Origin: Novosphingobium sp. PhB57
GTDB taxonomy: Bacteria; Pseudomonadota; Alphaproteobacteria; Sphingomonadales; Sphingomonadaceae
DNA: 64,000 nucleotides
NCBI RefSeq assembly: GCF_004342985.1
Contig: NZ_SMBO01000005.1
Span: forward strand, 248,001-312,000
Direction: 5' to 3'
Shown here: positions 16,685-25,406 of the stretch, piece after piece
Numbering within the stretch: position 1 is the stretch's first letter
Layout of the letters: each line of letters opens with the position of its first letter
The notes under the pieces: generated by a model
The model's database searches: none
What the model was told of the DNA's origin: nothing
The model's input: the letters and a program-made list of their open reading frames with translations, nothing else
Made by a program: the position numbers and the translations under genes

Positions 16685-17371
16685 ATGGCGAACGTGGCAA
16701 TCACCGGGGCGGGGCGCGGCATCGCGCTGGAACTCGTCAAACTGCACCTGGCGAAGGGCGACCGTGTCTTCGCCCTGCTGCGCGATCCCGATGGTGCGGA
16801 CGCACTTCGCGGCGTTGCCGCAGGCTCGGGCGGGAAAGTGACGCTTCACGCCATGGACGTGGCCGACGATGCCTCGGTAAAGGCAGGCGCGGCCGATACC
16901 GGCGATGCCGCGATCGATGTGCTCTACAATGTCGCGGGCGTTTCCGGCAGCACCGATTCCGAGCTGGAGAGCGCCGATTTCGCTGACTGGCTGGATGTGT
17001 TCAACGTCAACGTCAATGGCCCGATGCGGGTGTTCCAGGCCTTCCTGCCGCGCCTCGGATCCGGCGCGAAAGTGGTGAGCTTCGGCAGCCAGGTCGGCGC
17101 CTCGACCTGGCCCTATCCGGGCTACGAGGCCTATTCCGCCTCCAAGGCCGCCCTGCACCGGCTGATGGTTTCGGTGGCCCTGGGCACCAAAGACCGCGGC
17201 ATCATCGCGATCAGCGTGCATCCCGGCTGGGTCCAGACCGACATGGGCGGCCCCGCCGCCGAACTCACCCCGCTGGAAAGCGCGCAGGGCATTGCCGCCC
17301 TGGCGCAGCGGCTGACGCCGGAAATGTCGGGCGGGTTCTACAAGTGGAACGGCGAAACCCACGCCTGGTAA
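16685..17371 (+). CDS. SDR family oxidoreductase (C-factor-like, short)
   Basis: 228-residue SDR. The cofactor loop is TGAGRGIAL, with Ala in place of the last conserved Gly, and the fourth strand reads YNVAGVSG rather than NNAG. The catalytic motif YSASK is intact and the serine lies in FGSQVG. The C-terminus is short (GGFYKWNGETHAW) and resembles the C-factor (CsgA)-like SDRs. It is followed at 17 bp by a SnoaL-like gene, which suggests one transcript. An upstream palindrome CTTGCGCGCAAG at 16618-16629 lies in its promoter region. Function unknown, probably catabolic. Confidence 0.88.
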   Translation: MANVAITGAGRGIALELVKLHLAKGDRVFALLRDPDGADALRGVAAGSGGKVTLHAMDVADDASVKAGAADTGDAAIDVLYNVAGVSGSTDSELESADFADWLDVFNVNVNGPMRVFQAFLPRLGSGAKVVSFGSQVGASTWPYPGYEAYSASKAALHRLMVSVALGTKDRGIIAISVHPGWVQTDMGGPAAELTPLESAQGIAALAQRLTPEMSGGFYKWNGETHAW

Positions 17372-17387
17372 CCGGGAGAACCGTGCA

Positions 17388-17828
17388 ATGGCCTTTACCG
17401 GACCGCTGGAAGACCGCATCCTGATCCGCGAACTGCTGGACACATATGCCCACGGCGTGATGACGCGCGATGCCGAAACCTGGGGCGGAACCTGGGCGGA
17501 GGACGCCTATTGGGCGCTTCCCGAGTTCCCGGACCTCGGCGGCTATTCGGGCAAGGCGGCCATTGTCGCGGCCTGGGTGGAATCGATGAAACGCTATGGG
17601 CTGGGCGGCGGCGAGCGAGCGATGATCTATGTCGCCCACCCGGGCGAGATTCGCGTCGAGGGCGATGCTGCGACCGCGATCTCCTATACCTCGGAAATCT
17701 TCGAAGACCCCGCTTCCGGCAAGACCCTGCGCCTGCGCGGCCGCTATGCCGACGAATTGGCGCGGATCGAGGGATCTTGGCGCTTCACGCGCCGCGAATA
17801 TACCACGATGGACGCGCGGGAGGATTGA
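17388..17828 (+). CDS. SnoaL-like (NTF2-fold) protein
   Basis: 146-residue NTF2-fold protein. It opens with FTGPLEDRILIRELLDTYAH and continues RDAETWGGTWAEDAYW. This closely resembles the protein at 33555-33983 over most of its length, so the two are paralogues within the window. Such proteins act as dehydratases, isomerases or small oxygenase-associated subunits. It lies between an SDR and a GFA protein and is most likely part of the same catabolic programme. Catalytic residues cannot be assigned with confidence. Confidence 0.82.
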   Translation: MAFTGPLEDRILIRELLDTYAHGVMTRDAETWGGTWAEDAYWALPEFPDLGGYSGKAAIVAAWVESMKRYGLGGGERAMIYVAHPGEIRVEGDAATAISYTSEIFEDPASGKTLRLRGRYADELARIEGSWRFTRREYTTMDARED

Positions 17829-17859
17829 AACGGCGGCTGAACGGCAGATACCTTCCGAC

Positions 17860-18282
17860 ATGCGAATCCTTCAGGGCTCCTGCCTCTGCGGCGCTTGCAC
17901 GTACGAGGTGGAGGATGACTTCGAATATGCGCTGATCTGCCACTGCTCGCAGTGCCGCCGGGCGACGGGAGCAGGGTCCAAGCCTTTCGCCGGCATTCGG
18001 GCAGAGCGGCTGCGCGTCCACGCGCCCGAGCGGCTTCTGCGCTATGGCGAGAGTGGCGAGAGTGGCGAGGGCGAACGGGGCAGCCATGACGGCCACTGCG
18101 CGCGCTGCGGATCGCTGCTGTTCTCTCTCGTTCGCAAACAGCGATATGTCCATGTGACGCTGGGCACTTTGCTGGACAGCCCGACCATCCGGCCCAGCGC
18201 ACATATCTTCGCCGGTTCCAAGGCCGACTGGGACCCGATCTGCGACGGCCTGCCGATGTTCGACGCTTTTCCTCCCGACTAG
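17860..18282 (+). CDS. GFA family zinc protein (glutathione-dependent formaldehyde-activating-like)
   Basis: 140-residue protein of the GFA/CENP-V fold, which binds zinc through cysteines. Cys8, Cys10 and Cys13 (SCLCGAC), Cys27, Cys29 and Cys32 (CHCSQC), and Cys80 and Cys83 (CARC) are all present. The start is ATG 17860, the Met of MRILQGSC, since the family begins at about this point. A short repeat GES-GES-GEG near residue 63 comes from a tandem repeat in the DNA around 18049. Family members bind glutathione adducts; their real substrates are mostly unknown. It is convergent with the EthD gene, and the two stop codons share four bases. Confidence 0.87.
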   Translation: MRILQGSCLCGACTYEVEDDFEYALICHCSQCRRATGAGSKPFAGIRAERLRVHAPERLLRYGESGESGEGERGSHDGHCARCGSLLFSLVRKQRYVHVTLGTLLDSPTIRPSAHIFAGSKADWDPICDGLPMFDAFPPD

Positions 18283-18632
18283 GGATCGAGGGCCGACACC
18301 GACTCGCTTACGCTGAAAGCCCGGATCCGCTCGCGGTCGAACAGGCGCGCCTCGTCCTCGGCGATCATCGCCTGGGTCTCGGGTTCGGCCAGGGCGGCGA
18401 AGCAGGCATCGCGCGCAGCTTCGTCGGGAAAGTCGATCTCCATCACCACGTCGGCATCGCAAGGCTGGTCCACGCCGTCGAGCGGGGCGAGGTAGCGGCG
18501 CACGTAGCGCGTGGCATGCCCGGCCAGCACGCGTTCGCCAATGCGGCGGTGGTGGCTTTCGTAATAGGCGCGGAATTGCTCCCGGCTCATGCCCTCGCGG
18601 CGCTTGAGCAGGGTGATGACGGTGACGGTCAT
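18279..18632 (-). CDS. EthD domain-containing protein
   Basis: 117-residue dimeric alpha+beta barrel protein. The start is ATG 18632, overlapping the stop of the TIM-barrel gene. The EthD pattern is clear: VITLLKRREGMSREQFRAYY, then the SHHRRIGE motif and the later DVVMEIDFPDEAARDACFAA. EthD-like proteins accompany oxidative catabolism clusters (the name comes from ethyl tert-butyl ether degradation) without a settled reaction. It is the third gene of the minus operon Rieske, TIM-barrel, EthD. Confidence 0.86.
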   Translation of the reverse strand: MTVTVITLLKRREGMSREQFRAYYESHHRRIGERVLAGHATRYVRRYLAPLDGVDQPCDADVVMEIDFPDEAARDACFAALAEPETQAMIAEDEARLFDRERIRAFSVSESVSALDP

Positions 18633-19423
18633 GCCAGCCTGTCCAACCAGCCGCGCGTGGCATCGAGCACGGCCCTGGCGCGCAAGGCCGGATGGCTGAA
18701 CGCCTCGCGCAGCGCGGCCGAGCGCAGTTCGATGGAGAGCGGCACGTCCGCCGGCAGCGCTTCCAGCAGCGCCGCCAGGGGCAGAGCGCCTTCCCCGCAT
18801 TGCTCGCGAAAGTCCACGGCATCGGCGATCACGGCGGCAAAATCGGCGGGATCGGGCCGCGTCGCCCGGGCGTCGCAGAACTGGGCATAAGGCAACAGCG
18901 CCGGATCGATCGCGGCCACTTCGGCCGCCGTCGTGCCCGAGCGGTCGACATGGATCGGATCGACCAGCACCGCCGCCAGCGGATGATCCACGCGCCCGAT
19001 CACCGCGAGCGCCTGCTTCAGGTTCCGGACCTCGGTAAAGATGCCGAACTCCAGCGCCACGCGCATCCCGGAACCCTCGGCATGGCGGCACAGTGCTGAC
19101 AGCTTCGCCGCCGCGGCGCCGTGGTCGGGATCGGAGGAAACGCAGAGCACGTTCCCCGCGCCCAGCTCCGCGCCCACGTCGATCACGCGGCGATGATCGT
19201 CCAGCGCGGAGTCCGGCTTGATCCACACCACTTCCACGTCGAGCACCGGCATCCCGGTGCACGCCAGCGCCGCGCGGGCCTCGCGGGTGTGCCGTGCGGT
19301 CCATGTCTCGGGGTCTATCCAGAGACCGACGGCGTCGAAACCCGTCGCCGCACCGGCCTCCACCACGTCGACCGCGCCGAATTCGGGCAGCACGCCCGAG
19401 GCGAGCGAGAGCTTGCGCGCCAT
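18629..19423 (-). CDS. Sugar phosphate isomerase/epimerase-type TIM-barrel protein
   Basis: 264-residue protein of the xylose-isomerase-like TIM barrel family (AP endonuclease 2 superfamily). ATG 19423 is chosen because MARKLSLASGVLPEF then begins the first strand. Visible segments include VALEFGIFTEVRNLKQAL, where the Glu is a normal metal ligand, ILVDPIHVDRSG-like VLVDPIHVDRSG, and YAQFCDARATRPD near the C-terminus, also metal-ligand type. It is translationally coupled to the EthD gene and follows the Rieske alpha gene at 14 bp. An isomerase or lyase acting on the oxygenase product is plausible but not shown. Confidence 0.85.
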   Translation of the reverse strand: MARKLSLASGVLPEFGAVDVVEAGAATGFDAVGLWIDPETWTARHTREARAALACTGMPVLDVEVVWIKPDSALDDHRRVIDVGAELGAGNVLCVSSDPDHGAAAAKLSALCRHAEGSGMRVALEFGIFTEVRNLKQALAVIGRVDHPLAAVLVDPIHVDRSGTTAAEVAAIDPALLPYAQFCDARATRPDPADFAAVIADAVDFREQCGEGALPLAALLEALPADVPLSIELRSAALREAFSHPALRARAVLDATRGWLDRLA

Positions 19424-19437
19424 CTGTCCCGCCCGCC

Positions 19438-20616
19438 CTACATCTGCGGTTCGGGAAGGGAGGCGTCGTCTTGGAGGTACCAGTTCAGCCACTCGTGGAA
19501 GTACTGGTTGCCTCTTTCGTTGCGGCCGAAAGTCAGGTCGTCGTGTGCGCCGGATTCCAGGCCCTTCTGGATCTCCAGCCCGATCACGTAGTCTTCCTGA
19601 TAGGTCACATCGCGGAAGAAGTTCATGGCCGCTTCCACGCCCTCGCGGTCGGCCTCGTCGCGGATGGGATCGCGGCGCAGGTAGTTCAGCACCGTGCGGT
19701 TGCGGTCCGGCGTCGGCCCCGGGAAAAGCTGGGCGACCTGGGTGATCTCCGGCGCGATGAAGATCGAGACATTGGGGAAGAAGATGCGCACGAAATCGTA
19801 GCCATAGTTCTCCTTGTTGCCCCATTCCGCGCGCGGCACGTCCTTCAGCTGCTCGGCGATCGAGTGCTGGGGAAAGCCGATGCGGATGTTCGGGCCGAAG
19901 CCCTCGTAATGCGTGCAGTTGGACGGCGTGCGCGGGAAGATCGTCTCGGGATGGAGCGACTGGAAGTGATAGCCCTCCAGATAGCCGTCGAAGGCGATCT
20001 TCCAGTTCGCGCCCTCGATGGTGCGGTTGCCCAGATAGGTCCAGTCCGCGAAGTCCAGCGCGTCGAAATCCTCCAGGAAACCCCTGAAATGATTGTCGAG
20101 GTCCATCGGCGCATTGGGCGTGAGGCAGACGAAGATCATGCCGCTGCGCTCCTCGCAAGGAAGCTGGCGCAGGCCCATCTCGGCCTTGTCGACCTGGCCG
20201 AAAGTGCTCGCCTCGGAAATGCCGAGCAGGCGGCCGTCCGCCCCGTAAGTCCAGGCGTGGTACTTGCAGGTGAAGCGCGCGCAGTTGCCGTGTCCGTCCG
20301 CGGCCACGGGCGCACCGCGATGCGAACAGACGTTGAGGAAGGCGCGCACCTGCCCCTGCTTGTCGCGGGTGATCAGCACCGGCAGGCCGACGGCCTCCAT
20401 CGCCTTGTAATCGCCGGGATTCGGCATTTCCGCCGTGAAAGCCAGCATCAGCGGCACGCGCTTGAACACCAGCTCCATCTCGGCGTTGAACTGGTCCCTG
20501 TCGGTATAGCTGGCGGTGGGGACCTTGAACGTCCGGTCCGTCTGGAAGGTCTTCCTGTTCTCGACATAGTCGAGCATGATTTCGGCGACATCGCCAATCT
20601 GCTTCACGCGGTCCAC
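19438..20616 (-). CDS. Rieske aromatic-ring-hydroxylating oxygenase, alpha subunit
   Basis: 392-residue oxygenase large subunit. GTG 20616 is chosen because GGGAGAGG lies just upstream at normal spacing; Met14 is the alternative. Rieske ligands are Cys97-x-His99 and Cys117-x2-His120; iron ligands are His217 and His222 (GYHFQSLH). It is the first gene of the minus operon with a TIM-barrel and an EthD protein and is divergent from an acyl-CoA synthetase. Of the three Rieske subunits in the window it is clearly a different subfamily by its N-terminus. Substrate unknown. Confidence 0.93.
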   Translation of the reverse strand: MDRVKQIGDVAEIMLDYVENRKTFQTDRTFKVPTASYTDRDQFNAEMELVFKRVPLMLAFTAEMPNPGDYKAMEAVGLPVLITRDKQGQVRAFLNVCSHRGAPVAADGHGNCARFTCKYHAWTYGADGRLLGISEASTFGQVDKAEMGLRQLPCEERSGMIFVCLTPNAPMDLDNHFRGFLEDFDALDFADWTYLGNRTIEGANWKIAFDGYLEGYHFQSLHPETIFPRTPSNCTHYEGFGPNIRIGFPQHSIAEQLKDVPRAEWGNKENYGYDFVRIFFPNVSIFIAPEITQVAQLFPGPTPDRNRTVLNYLRRDPIRDEADREGVEAAMNFFRDVTYQEDYVIGLEIQKGLESGAHDDLTFGRNERGNQYFHEWLNWYLQDDASLPEPQM

Positions 20617-20758
20617 TCGGTCCTCTCCCGCATCGTTATCGACTGCGATCCTGTGCGCCGCCGCGAGTGGCGGCAAGCTGCGCAAGGTGATAGGTCGAAC
20701 AGAAAGCTTGGTACTTTGGCCAGTTGGCCGCGACCACCGGCAAGGGCAGTCATCGGCG

Positions 20759-22387
20759 ATGATGGAGAGGAACGACAGCCCCTGGGCGTGGCTCGAAACG
20801 CCGCCGCAGCACCTTGCCGCCTATGCCGGTACCGGCGTCTGGGACGAACGCACGATCGCGCAGCAGGCCGCCGCGCTGGCCGAGGCGGACCCCGATTTCG
20901 TGGCCCTGATCGACGGCGATGTCGCCGTCACCCGCGCGCAGGCGCTGGCCGATGCCGAGGCACTGTCGGCCGCGCTCCATGCGCGCGGATTGCGGCCGGG
21001 CGACGTGCTGGCCTTCCAGGTGCCGAACTGGCGCGAAGCGATGGTCATCAACCTGGCCGCCGCGATGTCGGGCCTGGTCGTCAACCCGATCGTGCCGATC
21101 TACCGCGACCATGAAGTCACGCAGATGCTGGCCGACTGCCGCGCCGCCGCACTGTTCGTGCCGGCGGCCTTCCGCAAGTTCGACTATGCCGCCATGGCCG
21201 CGCGCATCGCCGCCGATCTGCCGGACTTGCGCCATGTCTTCACGGTGCGCGGCAGCGGCGGAAACGACTATGGCGCGCTGGTCGCGGAAGGGCGCGGCGC
21301 TCGCTTCGACCGGCCCGCCGTCGATCCGCTGGGCGTGAAGATGGTTCTCTACACCTCGGGCACCACCGGCAGGCCCAAGGGCGTGCTGCATAGCCATGTG
21401 TCCATCGCCCGCATCCTGCGGACAAGCGCCGCGCACTGGGGCTTCGCGTCCGGCGAGGCGGCGCTGATGCCCTCGCCCGTCACGCATGTCTCCGGCTATG
21501 CCAACGGACTGGAAGCGCCTTTCGTCTGCGGCACGCGCACGGTGCTGATGGAAAGCTGGAACGCCGGCGAGGCGCTGGCACTGATCGACCGGCACCGGCT
21601 GGTCGGCACCGTGGCGGCGACCCCGTTCCTGGTCGAACTGGCGGCGGCGGCACGCGAATCGGGCAATCCGCTTCCCTCGTTCCGCTTCTTCGCTTGCGGC
21701 GGCGCGGCGGTTCCGGCCGACCTCATCCCCGCTGCCAACGCCGCCTTCGCCCAGTGCCGCGCCTTCCGCGTCTTCGGCGCCTCGGAAGTGCCGCTGGTGA
21801 CGTTCGGCTGGCCGCGCGACGAGCACCTGGCCGCCATTACCGACGGCAAAGTGGTCGATTACGAGGTCCGCATCGTCGATGACGAGGACCACGCCCTGCC
21901 CGATGGCCAGGAGGGCGAAATCCTTGCGCGCGGGCCCGGCATGTTGCTGGGCTATGCCGACGCCGGCCAGACGCGCGAGGCGATCACCGCGGACGGCTTC
22001 TTCCGCACCGGCGACCTCGGCGTGCGCACGGCCGAGGGGGCAATCACGGTGACCGGCCGCAAGAAGGACCTGATCATCCGCGGCGGCGAGAATATCTCCG
22101 CCAAGGAGATCGAGGACGTGCTCCACGCCCATCCGCTGGTGCGCGAGGCGGCCGTCGTCGCCATGCCGCATGCACGGCTGGGTGAAGGCGTCTGCGCTTA
22201 CGTGATCGCGGCGGAGGGCCTGATTTCGGCCGAGGATCTGGCCGCCCATGTCGCGGGGAGCGGCCTGGCGCGGCAGAAGATCCCGGAGCGCTTCGAATTC
22301 CGCGAGGATTTCCCGCGCACTGCCTCCGGCAAAGTGCGCAAGGACCTGCTGCGTGAGGATGTGCGGGCGAAGATGTGCGTACGGTAA
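20759..22387 (+). CDS. AMP-dependent acyl-CoA synthetase / ligase
   Basis: 542-residue adenylate-forming ligase that activates a carboxylic acid with ATP and CoA. Core motifs are in order: P-loop LYTSGTTGRPKGVLHSH, then FFRTGDLG, GRKKDLIIRGGENIS, and the lysine-containing PRTASGKVRKDLL near the C-terminus. The start is taken at ATG 20759 (an ATG also follows at 20762), after AAGGG. It is divergent from the Rieske alpha gene at 20616. It probably activates an acidic intermediate of the same pathway. It resembles cyclohexanecarboxylate- or feruloyl-type ligases only at the superfamily level, so the substrate is open. Confidence 0.92.
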   Translation: MMERNDSPWAWLETPPQHLAAYAGTGVWDERTIAQQAAALAEADPDFVALIDGDVAVTRAQALADAEALSAALHARGLRPGDVLAFQVPNWREAMVINLAAAMSGLVVNPIVPIYRDHEVTQMLADCRAAALFVPAAFRKFDYAAMAARIAADLPDLRHVFTVRGSGGNDYGALVAEGRGARFDRPAVDPLGVKMVLYTSGTTGRPKGVLHSHVSIARILRTSAAHWGFASGEAALMPSPVTHVSGYANGLEAPFVCGTRTVLMESWNAGEALALIDRHRLVGTVAATPFLVELAAAARESGNPLPSFRFFACGGAAVPADLIPAANAAFAQCRAFRVFGASEVPLVTFGWPRDEHLAAITDGKVVDYEVRIVDDEDHALPDGQEGEILARGPGMLLGYADAGQTREAITADGFFRTGDLGVRTAEGAITVTGRKKDLIIRGGENISAKEIEDVLHAHPLVREAAVVAMPHARLGEGVCAYVIAAEGLISAEDLAAHVAGSGLARQKIPERFEFREDFPRTASGKVRKDLLREDVRAKMCVR

Positions 22388-22389
22388 CG

Positions 22390-22413
22390 CCGCCCGGGAC
22401 CTGACCCGGGCGG
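22390..22413. terminator. Hairpin between convergent genes
   Basis: Nine-base arms CCGCCCGGG (22390-22398) and CCCGGGCGG (22405-22413) around a six-base loop, two bases after the ligase stop and just before the end of the convergent SDR gene. There is no T-run on either side, so it would be a weak terminator or only a 3'-end-stabilising hairpin. Confidence 0.45.
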
Positions 22414-22426
22414 AACGGCGCCCGGC

Positions 22427-23230
22427 CTATCCTTCCATGGCTGCCGCCACGGCCGCGTCGATCTCGCTCTTCATCGGATTGCGCCGCAAGGTCAGGCCGC
22501 CGTTCACCTGCAGATTCTCGCCGGTCATGAAGCACTCGTCGCTGGCGAGCCAGACGGCGGCGGCAGCGATGTCGTCGGACGTGCCGATGCGGCCGAGCGG
22601 ATAGCCGGCAAGGAACGCGTCGAACAGGCCGGGCACCTGCTTGGCATCGGCGGTCATCGGCGTATCGGTCAGACCCGGCGAGATCGAGTTCGCCCGTACC
22701 CCCTCGCGCCCGAACTCGTTGGCGACGCAGCGGATCACATGGTCGGTCCCCGCCTTGGTGCCCATGTAGGCGGCGTGGTCGTCCAGCATGATCGTTGCCG
22801 TGGCGGAACTGATCTGGATGATCGAGCCGCCCTCGCCGCCCCGGCTGCGCGCCATGCGGCGCAGCATCGACTGGAAGAAGTGGAACGGCCCCACGTACTG
22901 GAGCATGGTCATCGCCATGACATCCTCGTGCGTGGTGTCGAGGAAGGGCTTCAGCAGGCCCCAGCCGGTGGCGTTGAGGGCGATGTCGATGCCGCCGAGC
23001 TTGGCGGTGGCCGCCTCGGCCAGACCCTCCACGCTCTGCGCGTCGGTGAGATCGCAGGCGGCCCATTCGCAGTGGTTGCGCGCAGCGAAGTCGGCCAGAA
23101 CCGCTTCCTTGCGGCCCGAAACCAGCACGCGCGCGCCTTCCGCGATGAAGCGCCGGGCGATGTGCTGGCCCATGTTGTCCGGGCTGCTGGCGCCCAGAAT
23201 CACGGCGCGCTTGCCTTGCAGTCGTCCCAT
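22427..23230 (-). CDS. SDR family oxidoreductase (atypical cofactor loop)
   Basis: 267-residue SDR. The cofactor loop is GASSPDNMGQHIA, longer than the classical TGxxxGIG, of the kind seen in enoyl-ACP-reductase-like and extended-loop SDRs. Strand 4 reads LNATGWG rather than NNAG. The catalytic YMGTK is present with the serine in QISSATA. Start ATG 23230 follows GGGAGAG. It is divergent from another SDR at 23369, with a 138-bp gap between them. Substrate unknown. Confidence 0.88.
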   Translation of the reverse strand: MGRLQGKRAVILGASSPDNMGQHIARRFIAEGARVLVSGRKEAVLADFAARNHCEWAACDLTDAQSVEGLAEAATAKLGGIDIALNATGWGLLKPFLDTTHEDVMAMTMLQYVGPFHFFQSMLRRMARSRGGEGGSIIQISSATATIMLDDHAAYMGTKAGTDHVIRCVANEFGREGVRANSISPGLTDTPMTADAKQVPGLFDAFLAGYPLGRIGTSDDIAAAAVWLASDECFMTGENLQVNGGLTLRRNPMKSEIDAAVAAAMEG

Positions 23231-23368
23231 CGTTCTCTCCCGGTTGTTCCATGGGGCTAGCACGGCGGGCGGCGCGCCGTTCCTGACCAAAATAGGAGTG
23301 GCCCCCGCCCCTTCGAGAGGCGACAACCGGCGCACAGAACAACGCGCGAAGGCAGAGGACAGGCAGCC

Positions 23369-24127
23369 ATGGATCTTGGACTGAAGGGCAAGAAGGTCAT
23401 TCTCACCGGCGGCAGCCGCGGCATCGGCCGTGCGGCGCTGGAAGTCTTCGCGGAGGAGGGCTGCGACATCGCATTCTTCTCGCGCAATGCCGAACAAGTG
23501 GCGGAAACCGTCGAGTCGCTCGCCCGCCACGGCGGCATCGTGGTCGGTGAGGCGCTCGACATGCTGGACCACGACGCTTACGTCGAATGGCTGAAATCCG
23601 CCGCTGAAAAGCTGGGCGGCTGCGACGTGTTCGTGCCCGGCGCCAGCGCCTCCGGCTCTGGCGCGACAGGAGACTGGGAAGCCTGCTTCGCCGCCGACAT
23701 CAAGGGCACCGTGCTCGGCTGCGAGACCCTGCAGCCCTGGCTGGAGAAATCGGGCGCCGGCGCCATCGTCATCATGGCCTCCACCGCCGGGACCGAGACG
23801 TTCATCGTGCCTCAGGCCTTCAACGCGATGAAGGCGGCGCTGATCGCCTATTCCGGTCAGCTCAGCCAGATGGTCGGCCCGATGGGCATTCGCGTGAACT
23901 GCGTCTCCCCCGGCCCGATCAAGTTTCCCGGCGGCAACTGGGAAGCCATCGGCCAGGCCATGCCCGAACTTTACCAGGCCACCGAAGCCGCTTTCGCGCT
24001 GGGCCGCTGGGGCGGACCGGAGGAAGTGGCGCGCACCATCGTCTTCCTCGCCAGCGCAGCCTCGTCCTACACCACCGGCACCAATGTCGTGGTCGATGGC
24101 GGCTATACCAAGCGCGTGCAGTTCTAG
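23369..24127 (+). CDS. SDR family protein with catalytic Tyr replaced by Phe
   Basis: 252-residue SDR. The cofactor loop TGGSRGIG is normal and the active-site serine lies in IMASTAG. The position of the catalytic YxxxK reads AFNAMKAAL, so the tyrosine is Phe (codon TTC at 23818-23820) while the lysine remains. Strand 4 is VPGASASGSG rather than NNAG. The C-terminus VVDGGYTKRVQF is typical. Either the enzyme uses another residue, or it has a binding or non-dehydrogenase role. It is followed by a strong terminator. Confidence 0.9.
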   Translation: MDLGLKGKKVILTGGSRGIGRAALEVFAEEGCDIAFFSRNAEQVAETVESLARHGGIVVGEALDMLDHDAYVEWLKSAAEKLGGCDVFVPGASASGSGATGDWEACFAADIKGTVLGCETLQPWLEKSGAGAIVIMASTAGTETFIVPQAFNAMKAALIAYSGQLSQMVGPMGIRVNCVSPGPIKFPGGNWEAIGQAMPELYQATEAAFALGRWGGPEEVARTIVFLASAASSYTTGTNVVVDGGYTKRVQF

Positions 24128-24151
24128 GCGTTACCCTCCAAGCACGGAGCT

Positions 24152-24183
24152 GACGGCGGACCGCAAGGTCCGCCGTCTTTTTT
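24152..24183 (+). terminator. Rho-independent terminator
   Basis: Perfect 11-bp stem GACGGCGGACC / GGTCCGCCGTC with a GCAA loop, followed by six T. It starts 25 bp after the stop of the Phe-variant SDR gene and ends its transcript. Confidence 0.93.
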
Positions 24184-24241
24184 CGCGGTGGCGCGCGGAG
24201 CGACGAGGTCTTCGGTTGATCGGCCGCTCGCAGGCCCGCGC

Positions 24242-25255
24242 TCAGGCGATCCGCAACACCAGCTTGCCGGTATTCGCGCCGGAAAACAGCCGCATGAAGG
24301 CGGCATAGGCGTTCTCCAGCCCTTCCTGCACGTCCTCATCCGCGCGGAGCCGCCCTTCCGCCAGCCACTGCGCCATCTGCGCGCCGCCCTCGGCAAAGCG
24401 GTGGGCGTAGTCGGCGATCAGGAAGCCGTGCACCGTCGCCCGCCGCGTCAGCACCTGCCAGAGATTGCGCAGGCCCAGCTTCTCCGGCGCGTTGTATTCG
24501 CTGATGAGTCCGCAGAGCACGATCCGCGCATGAAGCGCGAGGTTGAACACTTCCGCCTCCAGCACCGGCCCTCCCACGTTCTCGAACACGATATCGGCGC
24601 CGTCCGGCGCCGCTTCGGCAATCGCGGCGACGAGGGCTGCGTGGTCCTTGCCCTTGTAGTCCACGGCGGCGTCGAAGCCGTAGTCCTCGATCAGGCGGCG
24701 GCACTTCTCCGCCCCGCCCGCGATGCCGACCACCCGGCAACCGGCGATCTTGCCAAGCTGGCCCACGGCGGACCCCACTGCTCCGGCCGCGCCGGACACC
24801 AGCAGCGTCTCGCCTTCGCGCGGCTGGGCCACTTCCAGCAGGCCGAAATAGGCCGTCAGCCCCACCGCGCCCAGCGCCGAGAGATAGTTCGAGGGGGAGG
24901 CCACCGCAGCGACGTCGATCGCCATGGTGAACCCGCCCGGCATCGCCACCGAATAGTCCTCCAGTGCGTTCAGCCCCATCACCCATTGACCCACGCGGAA
25001 CTCTGGATTGTCCGAGGCATGCACCACGCCCACCGTGGTCGCGCGAACCGCATCGCCCAGCGGGATCGGCGGCATGTAGCTGGGCGCATCGTCCATCCAC
25101 CCGCGCTGCGCGGGATCGAGCGAGGCGTAGTGGTTGCGCACCAGGATACCGCCGGGCGGAGCCGCCGGCACCGCTGTTTCCACAAGGGCGAAGTCTTCCG
25201 CCGCGGGTTCTCCCCGGGGGCGGCGCGCAAGCAGGAAACGGCGGTTGGCGGTCAT
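24242..25255 (-). CDS. MDR-family NADP-dependent oxidoreductase (CurA / PTGR-like)
   Basis: 337-residue zinc-free medium-chain reductase of the alkenal/curcumin reductase type, which uses NADPH to reduce a conjugated double bond. The start ATG 25255 follows GGAGAGGAGAA. The N-terminus has the family pattern LLARRPRGEP, NHYASLDPAQRGWM and DAPSYMPPIPLG. The Rossmann motif VSGAAGAVGSAVGQ and GIAGGAEKCR are clear. No zinc ligands of the alcohol dehydrogenase type are seen. It is divergent from a TonB receptor across a 151-bp gap that carries the CACCTGTGCAAAT element. Two paralogues lie at 28608 and 34415. Confidence 0.92.
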   Translation of the reverse strand: MTANRRFLLARRPRGEPAAEDFALVETAVPAAPPGGILVRNHYASLDPAQRGWMDDAPSYMPPIPLGDAVRATTVGVVHASDNPEFRVGQWVMGLNALEDYSVAMPGGFTMAIDVAAVASPSNYLSALGAVGLTAYFGLLEVAQPREGETLLVSGAAGAVGSAVGQLGKIAGCRVVGIAGGAEKCRRLIEDYGFDAAVDYKGKDHAALVAAIAEAAPDGADIVFENVGGPVLEAEVFNLALHARIVLCGLISEYNAPEKLGLRNLWQVLTRRATVHGFLIADYAHRFAEGGAQMAQWLAEGRLRADEDVQEGLENAYAAFMRLFSGANTGKLVLRIA

Positions 25256-25308
25256 GACAAGGTTCTCCTCTCCAGCCTGCCTTGACTTGTCGTTCACTGG
25301 CCCCGCCG

Positions 25309-25321
25309 CACCTGTGCAAAT
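25309..25321. promoter_or_regulatory. Conserved promoter element CACCTGTGCAAAT (half-site)
   Basis: Thirteen bases CACCTGTGCAAAT, identical to 29681-29693. Both lie between a leftward CurA-like gene and a rightward TonB receptor gene, at closely similar distances (about 60-70 bp and 90-95 bp from the two starts). Here only one arm is present; the second locus has the inverted partner. It is a candidate operator for a shared regulator. Confidence 0.55.
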
Positions 25322-25406
25322 GGTCAGTTCGGGTATCTCTCGAATTCGTAGCATAGTGATCAAGTAAAGTCGGCTACACGAATAGTCGGGGAGAGGGAGG
25401 AAACCA

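Noticed and set aside
20678..20698. Partial match to the CCTGTGCAAA-TTGATAGG element upstream of the Rieske/ligase pair
   Set aside because: About 16 of 21 positions match on one side but there is no inverted partner; too weak to call.
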